DNA of 64,000 nt, from assembly GCA_038562165.1 (NCBI GenBank), contig JBCFAO010000015.1, positions 1 through 64,000 of the forward strand, given 5' to 3'. The notes below the pieces were generated by a model, which had not been told where the DNA came from, ran no database searches, and saw only the letters and a program-made list of their open reading frames with translations. The DNA is from WRMS01 sp038562165 (GTDB taxonomy: Bacteria > Bacillota > Peptococcia > DRI-13 > UBA5745). The translations under genes and the position numbers were made by a program. Shown here piece after piece: positions 55,537 through 64,000 of the stretch (the stretch's first letter is position 1; every line of letters begins with the position of its first letter).

Positions 55537-58500
55537 TCAGAAGATGGTTTGCTGGTCGCTTTCCGGCAAGCCTGCCAAAGCCCCGTGCTGCTGCAGCACC
55601 TCCAGTAAGGATTTGCCCACTTTGCCCCGGCGGCGTAAGTCCTCCTTAGAGCGGTAAGGCTTCTCCTCCCGTCCCTCAACTATGCTTTGAGCTGCATTCA
55701 AGCCCAGACCCGGCAAAGCATTAAAAGGCAGACGCAATTGATTTTTCTCTACCAAAAAACGATTGGCGCTGGACTTCTCCAGGCTTACCGGCGCAAAAGA
55801 AAAGCCCCTCAGCACCATTTCCCTGGCCAACTCCAAAGAGGTAAAAAGATCCTCATCCCGGGCGCTGGCTTCTTTACGCTCCCGTTTAGCCCTGATATCG
55901 GCCATGGCTTCCTCGATTCTGGCTCTGCCGCCGGCGGCGATAGTGCCATCCAGTCCTCCCCGGACGGAAAAGGTGGCGGCATAAAAGGACAGAGGCTCAA
56001 AGACTTTGAACCAGGCTATGCGAAAGGCCATAGTTACATAAGCCACGGCATGAGCCTTGGGAAAGAGATACTTGATTTTTTGGCAGGAGCCGATATACCA
56101 TTCCGGCACATTGGCAGCCTCCATAGCCTCCACATCCTCCCGGGAGAGGCCTTTGCCTTTGCGGACCTGTTCCATAATTTTAAAAGCATGTTTGGGTTTA
56201 AGACCTGCCTGAATCAAGGTGATCATAATATCATCCCGGCAGCCGATAACCTCTTTCATAGTGCCTAGGTTTTCCTTGAGAATTTCCCTGGCATTGCCCA
56301 GCCAAACGTCGGTGCCGTGGGAAAAACCGCTGATGCGCACCAAATCGGAAAATGTGGCAGGCTTAGTATCAAGCAGCATGCCCCGGACAAAGCTGGTGCC
56401 AAATTCCGGCACGCCCAGGGAACCTGTTTCTATGCCGCTTTCCTTTTTATCAATGCCTAAAGCCTCGGGACTTTGAAACAAAGAAATGACTGCCGGGTCA
56501 TCCATATAGATCTCTCTAATATCTTTCCCGGTCATTTGTACTAATAAACGGATGACTGTAGGATCGTCGTGGCCCAGTATATCCAGCTTCACCAGACAAT
56601 TGTCGATGGCATGATAATCAAAATGGGTGGTGACGAATTCAGAGTTGGGATCGTCGGCCGGCCGCTGCACCGGCGTATAATTCGTAATTTCATCACCCTT
56701 GGGCAATACGACGATACCCCCGGGATGCTGGCCTGTGGTTCTCCTGACTCCGGCACAGCCCTGAACCAGACGTTCCACCTCCGCCTCCCTCACCACTAAG
56801 GATCTGTCTTTAAAATAATTTTTGACAAAGCCGTAAGCCGTTTTATCGGCCACCGTGGATATAGTCCCGGCTTTAAACACATTTTTCCGGCCAAAAAGCT
56901 CTTCCGTATATTTTTGAGCCTGGGTTTGATATTCACCGGAGAAATTTAAATCTATATCCGGGACTTTATCGCCCTCAAAGCCCAAGAAAACTTCAAAGGG
57001 GATATTAAATCCGTCTTTAACCAGCAGAGTGCCGCAACCAGGACAATTGAGGGCCGGCATGTCGGCGCCGCAGCCATAGATGGAAGCATCCCCCAACTCC
57101 ACATGTTTGCAAGCCGGATTGGGGCAGCGGTAATGAGGCGCCAATGGATTAACTTCCGTAATATCCGTCAAAAAAGCCACCAGGGAAGAGCCCACAGAAC
57201 CTCGGGAACCTACCACATAGCCGTTTTCGTTGGAATATTTCACCAGCTTGTGGGCAATATAATATAAATCGGCATAGCCGTATTCCGTAATGGATTTAAT
57301 CTCTTTTTCCAGCCGTTCTTTTATCCAGTCCGGCAAAACATCGCCGTAGAGAGCCGCCGCCTTCTCCCGGACCATTCGCTCTACTTCCTCTTTAGCGCCG
57401 GGCAGTTTTGGCGTCTGCAATTCTCCGGGAATAGGATTTAAATATTCCACCTGGGCGGCTACTTCTCTGGTGGCTTCCACCACCACCTTATAAGCTTCTT
57501 CCTCTCCCAGGTAATCAAACTCTTGCAGCATTTCTTCCGTAGTTCGTAAATACAAAGGAGGCTGGAGGTCCGCATCTTTATAGCCCTGGCCGGCTTGCAA
57601 TATCCGGCGGAACACCTCATCCTCCGGCTGCAAAAAGTGGACGTCTCCCGTGGCCACCACCGGCTTGCCCATCCTTCTGCCCAAGGCCAAAATCCGCCTG
57701 TTTAACGTTCTTAAACCTTCTTCGTTGGCTACCCGGCCATTACGCAGAAGATATTCATTATTTTTAATGGGCTGAATTTCCAGGTAATCATAAAAAGCGG
57801 CAGTGTTCTCTAAAGTACGCTCGTCGGCGCCGCTGAGAACCTGCTGAAACAATTCGCCGGCTTCGCAAGCCGAGCCAATAATCAGTCCCTCCCGCAAGCG
57901 GATTAGCTCACTGCGGGGGATCCTGGGTTTTTTATAAAAAAAGTCAAGATGGGACAAGGAGATCAGCTTGTACAAGTTTTTGATGCCGGCGGCATTTTTA
58001 GCCAGAATAATAATATGCCAGCTTCCTTGGCGCTCCGCCTGATCCAGCAACTCCCCTTCGCTAAGCTCTTCTTTTTGGCCCCGCACCCCTTTTTTGGGCC
58101 GCCGGGCTTCTTCCATGTAAGCTTTGCCATCCCCTTCGATAAGATAGCCTTCCAAACCGTAGATAATTTTTATGGGCGGTTTTTTGTCTTTCGAAACTTT
58201 AGCCATCTTCATGGCTTCGGGGAAAGCCTGTACTACGCCATGATCCGTGATGGCTATAGCCTCGTGGCCCCAGGCAATGGCCTGGCTGATCAATTCTTCC
58301 GGTGTGGACATGGCATCCATAGCACTAAGCTTTGTATGGAGATGGAGCTCCACCCGCTTTTCGGGAGCATTATCCTGCCGGAGATTAAAATCCCCTTCCA
58401 TAATATCGTCAGGAAAGAAAGCCAACTCTTTCGTGAATTGATCGTATTTGACGCTGCCCTTCATCCGGTACCAGGCATTTTTCTTCAGCCAATCGGCTTT

Positions 58501-59109
58501 AAGGCTTTTTTGTCTTTTAGGATCAAGGAAAACTTTGACTTTGAGAGAGTTTGTATAATCGGTAATGTCGAAATCGTAAAGCTGGGTACCGGCCTTTAAT
58601 AAACGCTGATCATTGATCCGGAAAGCCTTGCCTTCAATAATCGTATTCATACTCTCCTCCCGGACCTCTTTTAGGGGCCGGGGGCTGCCGCTGATTTTAC
58701 GGCCCAGAATCAAGCAGGGCCCTTGTTTTTTGTCTTTTGTCCCGTTAAGCTTCTCTTTTAGCCTCTGATTAAGCAGTTCTTCCTCTTCTTCTGGATCGGC
58801 CAGGGTGCTGGGTACAATCTCCGGCGAAGATAAAACTGTTTTCAGCATTTCCCCCACATCAGGAGCCACGTCTTTTTCCTCAATGCTCAGATTGTACTGA
58901 AAATGACGGCCAAAACTGTGCCGTAATATCTCCAAAATCTGACTGCGCTCCTCTTCTGTAACGGAAAAACTACTGAGAAAAGCAATTTCCCAAGTCTGCT
59001 TATCTTGGGAAATCACCACTTCTTTTATTTGCAAACCCTCGAGTCTTTTTTCATAAGGCAAGGGGATTTTGCCTGATAAAAGCAAATTGCGCCAGGGATG
59101 GTTTACCAT
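55537..59109 (-). CDS. polC: DNA polymerase III alpha subunit, PolC type, lacking the exonuclease domain
   Basis: 1190 residues. Order: N-terminal domain, OB fold (about 157-235), PHP domain (VELHLHTKLSAMD, 253 on; ITDHG), zinc knuckle (C662, C667, C680, C689, C692), palm with PDIDLNFSG (717-725), fingers, and HhH C-terminus (NALPGLGLNAAQSIV). In normal PolC (about 1430 residues) a DnaQ exonuclease interrupts the PHP domain after EGYLIEGDG; here residues 328-364 are just a 36-residue charged linker before HIIILAKN. The reading frame is intact, so this is a clean domain loss, not a frameshift. Confidence 0.95.
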   Translation of the reverse strand: MVNHPWRNLLLSGKIPLPYEKRLEGLQIKEVVISQDKQTWEIAFLSSFSVTEEERSQILEILRHSFGRHFQYNLSIEEKDVAPDVGEMLKTVLSSPEIVPSTLADPEEEEELLNQRLKEKLNGTKDKKQGPCLILGRKISGSPRPLKEVREESMNTIIEGKAFRINDQRLLKAGTQLYDFDITDYTNSLKVKVFLDPKRQKSLKADWLKKNAWYRMKGSVKYDQFTKELAFFPDDIMEGDFNLRQDNAPEKRVELHLHTKLSAMDAMSTPEELISQAIAWGHEAIAITDHGVVQAFPEAMKMAKVSKDKKPPIKIIYGLEGYLIEGDGKAYMEEARRPKKGVRGQKEELSEGELLDQAERQGSWHIIILAKNAAGIKNLYKLISLSHLDFFYKKPRIPRSELIRLREGLIIGSACEAGELFQQVLSGADERTLENTAAFYDYLEIQPIKNNEYLLRNGRVANEEGLRTLNRRILALGRRMGKPVVATGDVHFLQPEDEVFRRILQAGQGYKDADLQPPLYLRTTEEMLQEFDYLGEEEAYKVVVEATREVAAQVEYLNPIPGELQTPKLPGAKEEVERMVREKAAALYGDVLPDWIKERLEKEIKSITEYGYADLYYIAHKLVKYSNENGYVVGSRGSVGSSLVAFLTDITEVNPLAPHYRCPNPACKHVELGDASIYGCGADMPALNCPGCGTLLVKDGFNIPFEVFLGFEGDKVPDIDLNFSGEYQTQAQKYTEELFGRKNVFKAGTISTVADKTAYGFVKNYFKDRSLVVREAEVERLVQGCAGVRRTTGQHPGGIVVLPKGDEITNYTPVQRPADDPNSEFVTTHFDYHAIDNCLVKLDILGHDDPTVIRLLVQMTGKDIREIYMDDPAVISLFQSPEALGIDKKESGIETGSLGVPEFGTSFVRGMLLDTKPATFSDLVRISGFSHGTDVWLGNAREILKENLGTMKEVIGCRDDIMITLIQAGLKPKHAFKIMEQVRKGKGLSREDVEAMEAANVPEWYIGSCQKIKYLFPKAHAVAYVTMAFRIAWFKVFEPLSFYAATFSVRGGLDGTIAAGGRARIEEAMADIRAKRERKEASARDEDLFTSLELAREMVLRGFSFAPVSLEKSSANRFLVEKNQLRLPFNALPGLGLNAAQSIVEGREEKPYRSKEDLRRRGKVGKSLLEVLQQHGALAGLPESDQQTIF

Positions 59110-59144
59110 AGTAATGTTAATTCTCCTTTTATACCTAAAATGCT

Positions 59145-59861
59145 CTATTTACGGCTTTTACCCTTGCTATTTTCGGCCGGATTATCCTCTTTCAAGCAGG
59201 CAATGCTCGCCTCTTTGACGCTGGCAATTTGGCGTAATTTTGCCAAAAAAAGCGTTTTATCAAAGGAAGAAACGGCTTGAATTTCAATAGTCATCTCAAC
59301 GCCGCCGGGTACATTATCCATTTTTAAATTTTGCACTACCAATTCGTAAACATCTAATAACTCAAAAATGCTGCTGTGGCTTGAGGAATCGCCCAGAGCC
59401 GTAACGCTTAGCAGCCAGGGGATTTTAACTCGTTTGGTACGAAACATGCTCTCTAAAGGACCGAAATATTCCAGAATCACATAAGCGAGAAAGGTGGTGA
59501 CAATAGCGGGAATATAAAGGCCGCAGCCCACGGCCAGGCCAACGCCAGCAATCATCCACAGATTGGCGGCAGTGGTAAGGCCCCGGATATGGGAACTGGA
59601 ATGCAAAATCGTACCGGCGCCTAAGAAACCGATGCCGCTGACAACCTGGGCAGCCAGGCGGCCGGGATCGGCGCCGGCAGGTATCTTAAAGGATGTAGAC
59701 AAATAAATAGAAGTAATCATCACCAGGCAGGAGCCTACACAAACGAGAATATGGGTGCGAAAACCGGCCCAGCGATTATGTAATTCCCGCTCATAGCCTA
59801 CCACACCCCCTAAAACTGTGGCAAGCAGTATGCGAAACACCATGATTAATTGCTCTTCCAT
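59145..59861 (-). CDS. MgtC/SapB family membrane protein
   Basis: 238 residues: four to five helices in the first 140 residues with GGVVGYERELHNRWAGFRTHILVCVGS and the GIGFLGAG signature, then a C-terminal ACT-like cytoplasmic domain. Family members protect against magnesium starvation and modulate ATP synthase in pathogens. It occupies the place where proS is normally found between ispG and polC. Confidence 0.9.
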   Translation of the reverse strand: MEEQLIMVFRILLATVLGGVVGYERELHNRWAGFRTHILVCVGSCLVMITSIYLSTSFKIPAGADPGRLAAQVVSGIGFLGAGTILHSSSHIRGLTTAANLWMIAGVGLAVGCGLYIPAIVTTFLAYVILEYFGPLESMFRTKRVKIPWLLSVTALGDSSSHSSIFELLDVYELVVQNLKMDNVPGGVEMTIEIQAVSSFDKTLFLAKLRQIASVKEASIACLKEDNPAENSKGKSRK

Positions 59862-59870
59862 GGTTACCCC

Positions 59871-60986
59871 CTATGTAGAAAGGTTCAAAGCCTGGGAAAC
59901 AAGGGCCACCAATGAATCCACCAATTGGTCGGCCGGCAGTCTGGCTATCTGCTTGCCGCCGGCAAACAATATACCGGCATCTTTACCACAGGCAATGCCA
60001 AAATCGGCGCCTTTGGCCTCCCCCGGTCCGTTGACCGGACAACCCATAATAGCTATGGTTATGGTTCTGTCTTGAGGAATTGGCAAGCTCTGGAACCTTT
60101 TCTGGGCTTCTTCCACTAAAACAGGCAAATCAATCTTCGTCCTGCCGCAAGTAGGGCAGGCGATGATTTGCAGGCCGCCGGGTATCAGCTCCAGAGCGGC
60201 TAAAATTTGCCGGGCGCTATAGACTTCATCCAGTGGATCGCCGGTAAAGGACAACCTTATGGTATCGCCGATACCTTCGGCCAGGAGAGTCCCTACACCT
60301 ACTGCCGATTTGACCAGGCCCTGGGATTTAAGGCCTGCTTCTGTAACACCTAAATGAAGAGGATAATCGGTTTTTAGGGCAATTGCCCGGTAAGCCGCCA
60401 ACATCACCGGCAAATGGCTGGCTTTCAGGGAAACTTTAATTTCCCGGTAATCCAGATCCTCCAAAATACCGATATGCTTCATGGCGCTTTCCACCATAGC
60501 GGTTGCCGTGGGCCCGCCGTATTTATCCAGCAAAACCGGCTCCAGGGAACCGCCGTTGACGCCGATCCTGATGGGCACTCTTCTTTCTTTGGCGGCAGCC
60601 ACCACTTCTTTGATCTTCCAAACTGCCCCTATATTGCCGGGATTAATCCGCAGCCCGGCTATTCCTGCTTTTAAAGCTGCCAGGGCCAAACGGTAATCGT
60701 AATGAATATCGGCTACTACCGGTATGGGGGAACCTGCCGTTATTTCCGTCAAGGCCTCAGCGTCTGCCTGAGTTGGTACGGCCACCCGGATAATCTGGCA
60801 GCCGGCGGCGGCCAGACCCCGAATTTGCTCCAGGGTAGCGGCAGCATCAGCAGTAAGGGTGTTGGTCATGGATTGAACGGAAATGGGAGCGTCGCCGCCT
60901 ACGGGTACGTTGCCCACCATCAGCCGGCGGCTGGGACGCCGTTTTATGATGAAGCTGTTTTGATCTTCAGTTAAATTGTTTGTCAT
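59871..60986 (-). CDS. ispG: 4-hydroxy-3-methylbut-2-enyl diphosphate synthase (flavodoxin)
   Basis: 371 residues: V-G-G-D-A-P-I-S-V-Q-S-M-T-N-T at the N-terminus, a TIM barrel, and the iron-sulfur site ACPTCGRT plus MGCPVNGPGEA. It performs the penultimate step of the methylerythritol phosphate pathway. Its ATG overlaps the rseP stop by 1 nt (TGATG). Since ispG is present, dxr must be elsewhere in the genome. Confidence 0.95.
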   Translation of the reverse strand: MTNNLTEDQNSFIIKRRPSRRLMVGNVPVGGDAPISVQSMTNTLTADAAATLEQIRGLAAAGCQIIRVAVPTQADAEALTEITAGSPIPVVADIHYDYRLALAALKAGIAGLRINPGNIGAVWKIKEVVAAAKERRVPIRIGVNGGSLEPVLLDKYGGPTATAMVESAMKHIGILEDLDYREIKVSLKASHLPVMLAAYRAIALKTDYPLHLGVTEAGLKSQGLVKSAVGVGTLLAEGIGDTIRLSFTGDPLDEVYSARQILAALELIPGGLQIIACPTCGRTKIDLPVLVEEAQKRFQSLPIPQDRTITIAIMGCPVNGPGEAKGADFGIACGKDAGILFAGGKQIARLPADQLVDSLVALVSQALNLST

Positions 60987-62041
60987 CAGGAACCGCCAAA
61001 GACTCTGAAAATATCCTTAAATGTCAAGAGAAGCATCAAGGAAATCAACAAAGCAAAGCCCACCATATTGAGCCAGCCTTCTACCTCCAGCTTCATGGGC
61101 TTGCGCCGCACAAGCTCAATAATATAAACAACGATCTTGCCGCCATCTAAAGCCGGTACCGGCAGCAGGTTCATAATCCCCAGATTTACCGATAAAAAAG
61201 CCGTCAAAAACAAAGTGTTGACAAAGCCGCTGGAAGCAGTTTCCCCAATAATCTGCACCAGGGCCACCGGGCCGGAAAGGTTTTCACTGACGCTGATTTG
61301 GCCTGTAATCATCTGAATAATAGCCCCCACCATAGCGGCTATCATGACAAAGGTTTGCTTCAGCCCCAAAAACACAGCTTGGAAAGGATTAACTTTTTCC
61401 ACGATGGTTTTACTGGCGTCCACTACCACCCCTATAAGGATGCGGCCTTCGTCTTCATGGTAACGGGGCGTAACCTGGGTAATAACTTCCTGATCTCCCC
61501 GTTGCATAACAAATTCCAGATTTTCCTGACCGGCTTTTTCACTCAGTATCCTGCTGAGATCCTGCCAGGAAATCAAAGGCTGCCCATCAATAGATAAAAT
61601 CCGGTCTCCCGCCATAATGCCGGCAGCCTGAGCAGGGGAATCAGCTTGCACGTCGCCAATTACTGCTTCATAGCCTACCGTCAAACCAATAAAAGAAAAA
61701 AGCAGCATAAAAAGCAATGAGGCTAAGACAAAGTTCATCACCGGGCCTGCCAGAGACACATAGATTTTAGCCGGTGCTTTCCTGCCTAAGATAGATAAGG
61801 GCCGGCCCCGGTGATCCACACCTTTCAAGTCGGAATCAAAGAGACAATAGCCCCCCAGGGGTAGGCAGCGCAGGGAAAAAAGCGTATTTTTGCCTTGTTT
61901 TTTCCAAAGAGCAGGGCCTACACCGATGGCAAATTCCTGTACAGCAATGCCGATGCTCCTGGCAGCCATAAAATGACCCCATTCGTGGATCAAAACAATA
62001 ATTCCCAATACAAATACGATAGCTATGACCTGTGTTAACAT
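60986..62041 (-). CDS. rseP: Site-2 protease RseP/RasP
   Basis: 351 residues: LIHEWGHFMAAR zinc site in the first helix, a PDZ domain (about 110-190), and NLLPVPALDGGK with the third ligand; four membrane helices. It cleaves signal peptides and anti-sigma factors within the membrane. The start is the ATG at 62041 with AAGGAG upstream; the frame to 62080 runs into the repeat. Confidence 0.95.
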   Translation of the reverse strand: MLTQVIAIVFVLGIIVLIHEWGHFMAARSIGIAVQEFAIGVGPALWKKQGKNTLFSLRCLPLGGYCLFDSDLKGVDHRGRPLSILGRKAPAKIYVSLAGPVMNFVLASLLFMLLFSFIGLTVGYEAVIGDVQADSPAQAAGIMAGDRILSIDGQPLISWQDLSRILSEKAGQENLEFVMQRGDQEVITQVTPRYHEDEGRILIGVVVDASKTIVEKVNPFQAVFLGLKQTFVMIAAMVGAIIQMITGQISVSENLSGPVALVQIIGETASSGFVNTLFLTAFLSVNLGIMNLLPVPALDGGKIVVYIIELVRRKPMKLEVEGWLNMVGFALLISLMLLLTFKDIFRVFGGS

Positions 62042-62307
62042 GGTTGCTCCTTCTTTAGCGGCAATTTTTCCGTCAGACATCCGCGTACTAATTATCTATG
62101 GATAGCGGATACATCTGCGTACTTAGTAACTTCGGATAGCAGATTGAATCAGATAGGATTGAGTCCGCAGGAACTGCGTTGGCTTCCTCCATCTGTTCAG
62201 TCACGTACAGTTTAGTACGCTCCTTCACATCTGTCGTTGCCGCCTTGTCTGACGAAAAAATTTCACGCTAACCTGGTTTCAGCTTTTATCAATAGTTTAT
62301 GCCGGGT
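62042..62307. repeat. Repeat element at the usual dxr position
   Basis: The 266-nt gap between rseP and cdsA. Two 34-bp hairpin units in tandem (62077-62110, stem ATCCGC/GCGGAT; 62111-62144, stem ATCTGC/GCAGAT) share the sequence CATCYGCGTACT...GGATAGCRGAT with 11.21 and 12.80 kb. An outer imperfect inverted pair, TTTTTCCGTCAGACA (62066-62080) and TGTCTGACGAAAAAA (62247-62261), bounds it. No gene. Confidence 0.78.
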
Positions 62308-63111
62308 TCACATAAAAATGTTTATCCGTAACTGCAATAAATGGTAGAGCAAGGGGATAACCCATAAGGCGCTGTCGAAACGGTCAAGAATACCGCCATG
62401 ACCGGGAATCAGCCGGCTGGAATCCTTAACTCTGGCCTGGCGCTTTAATGAGCTTTCGAAAAGATCGCCGAATTGGCCGGCCGCCGACAAAAGAGGTGAC
62501 AGTAAAATTAAAAAGCCCGTATGATCCAAATTCAGCCTGCGATTTACCAATAGGCAAAACAAAACTGCGCCAATTACGCCGGCGACAAGGCCGCCGATGG
62601 CTCCCTCTACGGTTTTATTAGGGCTGATCTCCTGAAAAAAGGGCCGTTTCCCCAAATAGGTCCCGGTAAAATAAGCGCCCGTATCCGTTAGCCAAATAAC
62701 AACAAAGGCGTAAATCACCAGCAGCAGCCCCTGCTCCATTTGCCGGAGCAGCACAAAATGAGAAAAACCAAAAGCTATATATAGTATGCTGAAAAAGTTA
62801 GCTCCCAAATCACCTAATTTTGATTCAGGGTATTGATTCAACGATATCAAAGCGCCGGAAAAAACGAATAAGGCCAGGAAATTCGGCAGCCAGGAGGCCT
62901 CATAATAAAGCAATAAAGGAAAAAGCAAGGCGCCGGTATAAAGGAATACCTGCATGTCCTTAATCCCCATGCGCTTGAGCATTCTTCCCAATTCTGCAGC
63001 GGCCAAAAGAGATAAAAGCATAACTGCCGCCAAAAAATAAACCTGGCCCAAATAAACCAGCAAAAGGATAAGCGGTATGCCTACAACTGCGCTAATGATT
63101 CTCGTCATCAT
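62308..63111 (-). CDS. cdsA: Phosphatidate cytidylyltransferase
   Basis: 267 residues, seven to eight membrane helices, with the signature S-L-K-R-x6-K-D-S-S-R-L-I-P-G-H-G-G-I-L-D-R-F-D at the C-terminal end. It makes CDP-diacylglycerol, the precursor used by PgsA (19.2 kb). Start ATG at 63111, with GGAGGTG placed across the uppS stop, so it is coupled to uppS. Confidence 0.95.
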   Translation of the reverse strand: MMTRIISAVVGIPLILLLVYLGQVYFLAAVMLLSLLAAAELGRMLKRMGIKDMQVFLYTGALLFPLLLYYEASWLPNFLALFVFSGALISLNQYPESKLGDLGANFFSILYIAFGFSHFVLLRQMEQGLLLVIYAFVVIWLTDTGAYFTGTYLGKRPFFQEISPNKTVEGAIGGLVAGVIGAVLFCLLVNRRLNLDHTGFLILLSPLLSAAGQFGDLFESSLKRQARVKDSSRLIPGHGGILDRFDSALWVIPLLYHLLQLRINIFM

Positions 63112-63114
63112 GAA

Positions 63115-63825
63115 TCAGACACCTCCAAAACGTCTTTGCCTGCCTTTGAAGGCGGCCAATGCTTCCAACAATTCTTTTTCTCCAAAATCGGGCCAGAAAA
63201 TATCCGTGCACCAAAACTCTGTATAGGCTACCTGCCAAAGCAGGAAATTGCTGATCCGCAAATCGCCGCCGGTACGAATCAGCAGGTCAGGCTCCGGTAT
63301 CCCTTTGGTGAACAGCTCCGCCGCCAGGTCCTCTTCTTGCCAGGCTTCCGGGTCTTCTCCCTTCAGGGCCCGGTAGGCCAAAGCTTTAGCCGCCTGGAGC
63401 AGCTCTCTGCGGCCGCCATAGTTGAGGGCCAGGGAAAGTACTAATTCCTTATTCTGCTCCGTAGTCTTCAGGGCATGATCAATTTTTTTCCGCAGTCCCG
63501 GCGCAAGAGGCGTTATATCGCCTAAAACCCGAATGCAAACGCCCTTTTGATTTAATAAATTTAGTTCCTTATCAATAAATTCATTGAGCAAGGCCATTAA
63601 AGCTTGTACTTCTGTTTGAGGCCTTTTCCAGTTTTCCGTGGAAAAAGCGTATACCGTTAGATACTCAATCCGATTGGCGGGACACAGCTCCACGATCCTG
63701 CGCAGGGCTTCTACGCCTGCCCGGTGGCCCATAGCCCGGGGCAGCCCTCTTTTTTGAGCCCAGCGGCCATTGCCATCCATAATGATAGCTAAATGGGTCA
63801 ACTCTTTGGTTACAGCCTTTTTCAT
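63115..63825 (-). CDS. uppS: Undecaprenyl diphosphate synthase
   Basis: 236 residues: H-L-A-I-I-M-D-G-N-G-R-W-A (catalytic Asp), H-R-A-G-V, the ENWKRP loop and RTGGDLRISNFLLWQ. It condenses isoprenes to C55-PP, the carrier for peptidoglycan and teichoic acids. GAGGATG precedes the ATG at good distance. First gene of the uppS-cdsA-rseP-ispG run in the window. Confidence 0.96.
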   Translation of the reverse strand: MKKAVTKELTHLAIIMDGNGRWAQKRGLPRAMGHRAGVEALRRIVELCPANRIEYLTVYAFSTENWKRPQTEVQALMALLNEFIDKELNLLNQKGVCIRVLGDITPLAPGLRKKIDHALKTTEQNKELVLSLALNYGGRRELLQAAKALAYRALKGEDPEAWQEEDLAAELFTKGIPEPDLLIRTGGDLRISNFLLWQVAYTEFWCTDIFWPDFGEKELLEALAAFKGRQRRFGGV

Positions 63826-63920
63826 CGTACATCCTCTGCTTTTAGCATTTTAGATTATCTTTCATTATACTAAATGACTTGACAAAATACTACCCAAAAC
63901 CAAAAACCGCTGGGAAAAAG

Positions 63921-63967
63921 AATAGAAAAGAGCGCCGCTGGGATTTGCGGACAAATCCCGGACGCTC
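63921..63967 (-). terminator. Intrinsic terminator upstream of uppS
   Basis: On the minus strand GGGATTTG-tccg-CAAATCCC inside a GAGCG/CGCTC outer stem, followed by TTTTCTATTCTTTTT. It ends the unseen gene upstream (outside the window) and separates it from uppS. Confidence 0.82.
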
Positions 63968-64000
63968 ATTCCAATTTTATCACAGCACCCATCCTTGGAC

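Noticed and set aside
62290..62312. Second group II intron start (GTGAACCCGGCAT) after cdsA
   Set aside because: Only the first dozen bases resemble the intron at the left edge; the domain I motifs do not follow and the stretch overlaps the cdsA stop.
63860..63890. uppS promoter (TATAAT at 63869-63864)
   Set aside because: The -10 is perfect on the minus strand, but the only TTGTCA-like -35 is 10 nt away instead of 17; not strong enough to list as a feature.

Overview
This is a spore-forming, Gram-positive, low-to-middle GC Firmicute, most likely a clostridial or Peptococcaceae-type anaerobe. The evidence is an alpha/beta-type small acid-soluble spore protein, RNase Y and RNase J, a PolC-type replicase, YlmC/YmxH, YlxY and a RodZ/FtsK/RimO/PgsA/RecA order that follows the Bacillus/Clostridium backbone. 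Genus cannot be fixed from the window. Nearly every gene is on the minus strand, so the text below runs from high to low coordinates. Shine-Dalgarno sites are strong, and several genes (rny, cshA, rimP, the Mur ligase) start with TTG and others with GTG.

Layout. (1) 64.0-55.5 kb: uppS, cdsA, rseP, ispG, an MgtC-like gene and polC, the usual lipid-carrier/isoprenoid/replicase run, but without dxr and proS, and with a PolC that lacks its proofreading exonuclease. (2) 55.5-41.9 kb: an accessory block splitting the usual polC-rimP junction. It holds a metallo-beta-lactamase-fold gene, a 1.3-kb gene desert full of repeats, and a tightly packed five-gene operon (alpha/beta hydrolase, membrane-tethered MurF-like ligase, D-Ala-D-X ligase, LtaS-like enzyme, VanY-like carboxypeptidase). 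It continues with a TetR regulator with a clear autoregulatory operator and three plus-strand genes (PLP decarboxylase, DUF421, polysaccharide deacetylase). (3) 41.9-26.4 kb: rimP-nusA-ylxR-ylxQ-infB-rbfA-nrnA-truB-ribF-rpsO-pnp-ylxY-dacF-like-M16 peptidase-unknown membrane gene-ylmC, a classical transcription/translation/RNA-processing superoperon. (4) 26.2-12.9 kb: rnj, ftsK/spoIIIE, rodZ, rimO, pgsA, pncC, cshA, recA, rny, ymdB. (5) 12.6-9.4 kb: cobU, cobS, cobC-like (late cobalamin assembly) and a PdaB-like deacetylase. (6) 9.2-0.2 kb: alaS, ireB, ruvX, DUF1292, mltG, trhP-like U32 peptidase, DUF4911, class B PBP, FmdB-like zinc ribbon, SASP. The 5' end of a group II intron lies immediately after the SASP terminator.

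The most notable content is (a) the five-gene wall-precursor operon built around a Mur ligase whose N-terminal substrate domain is replaced by about five membrane helices; (b) the exonuclease-less PolC; and (c) several families of short dispersed inverted-repeat elements occupying nearly every sizeable intergenic gap, including the place where dxr is normally found. Promoters, terminators and leader hairpins listed were read by eye from the sequence and are not experimentally supported.
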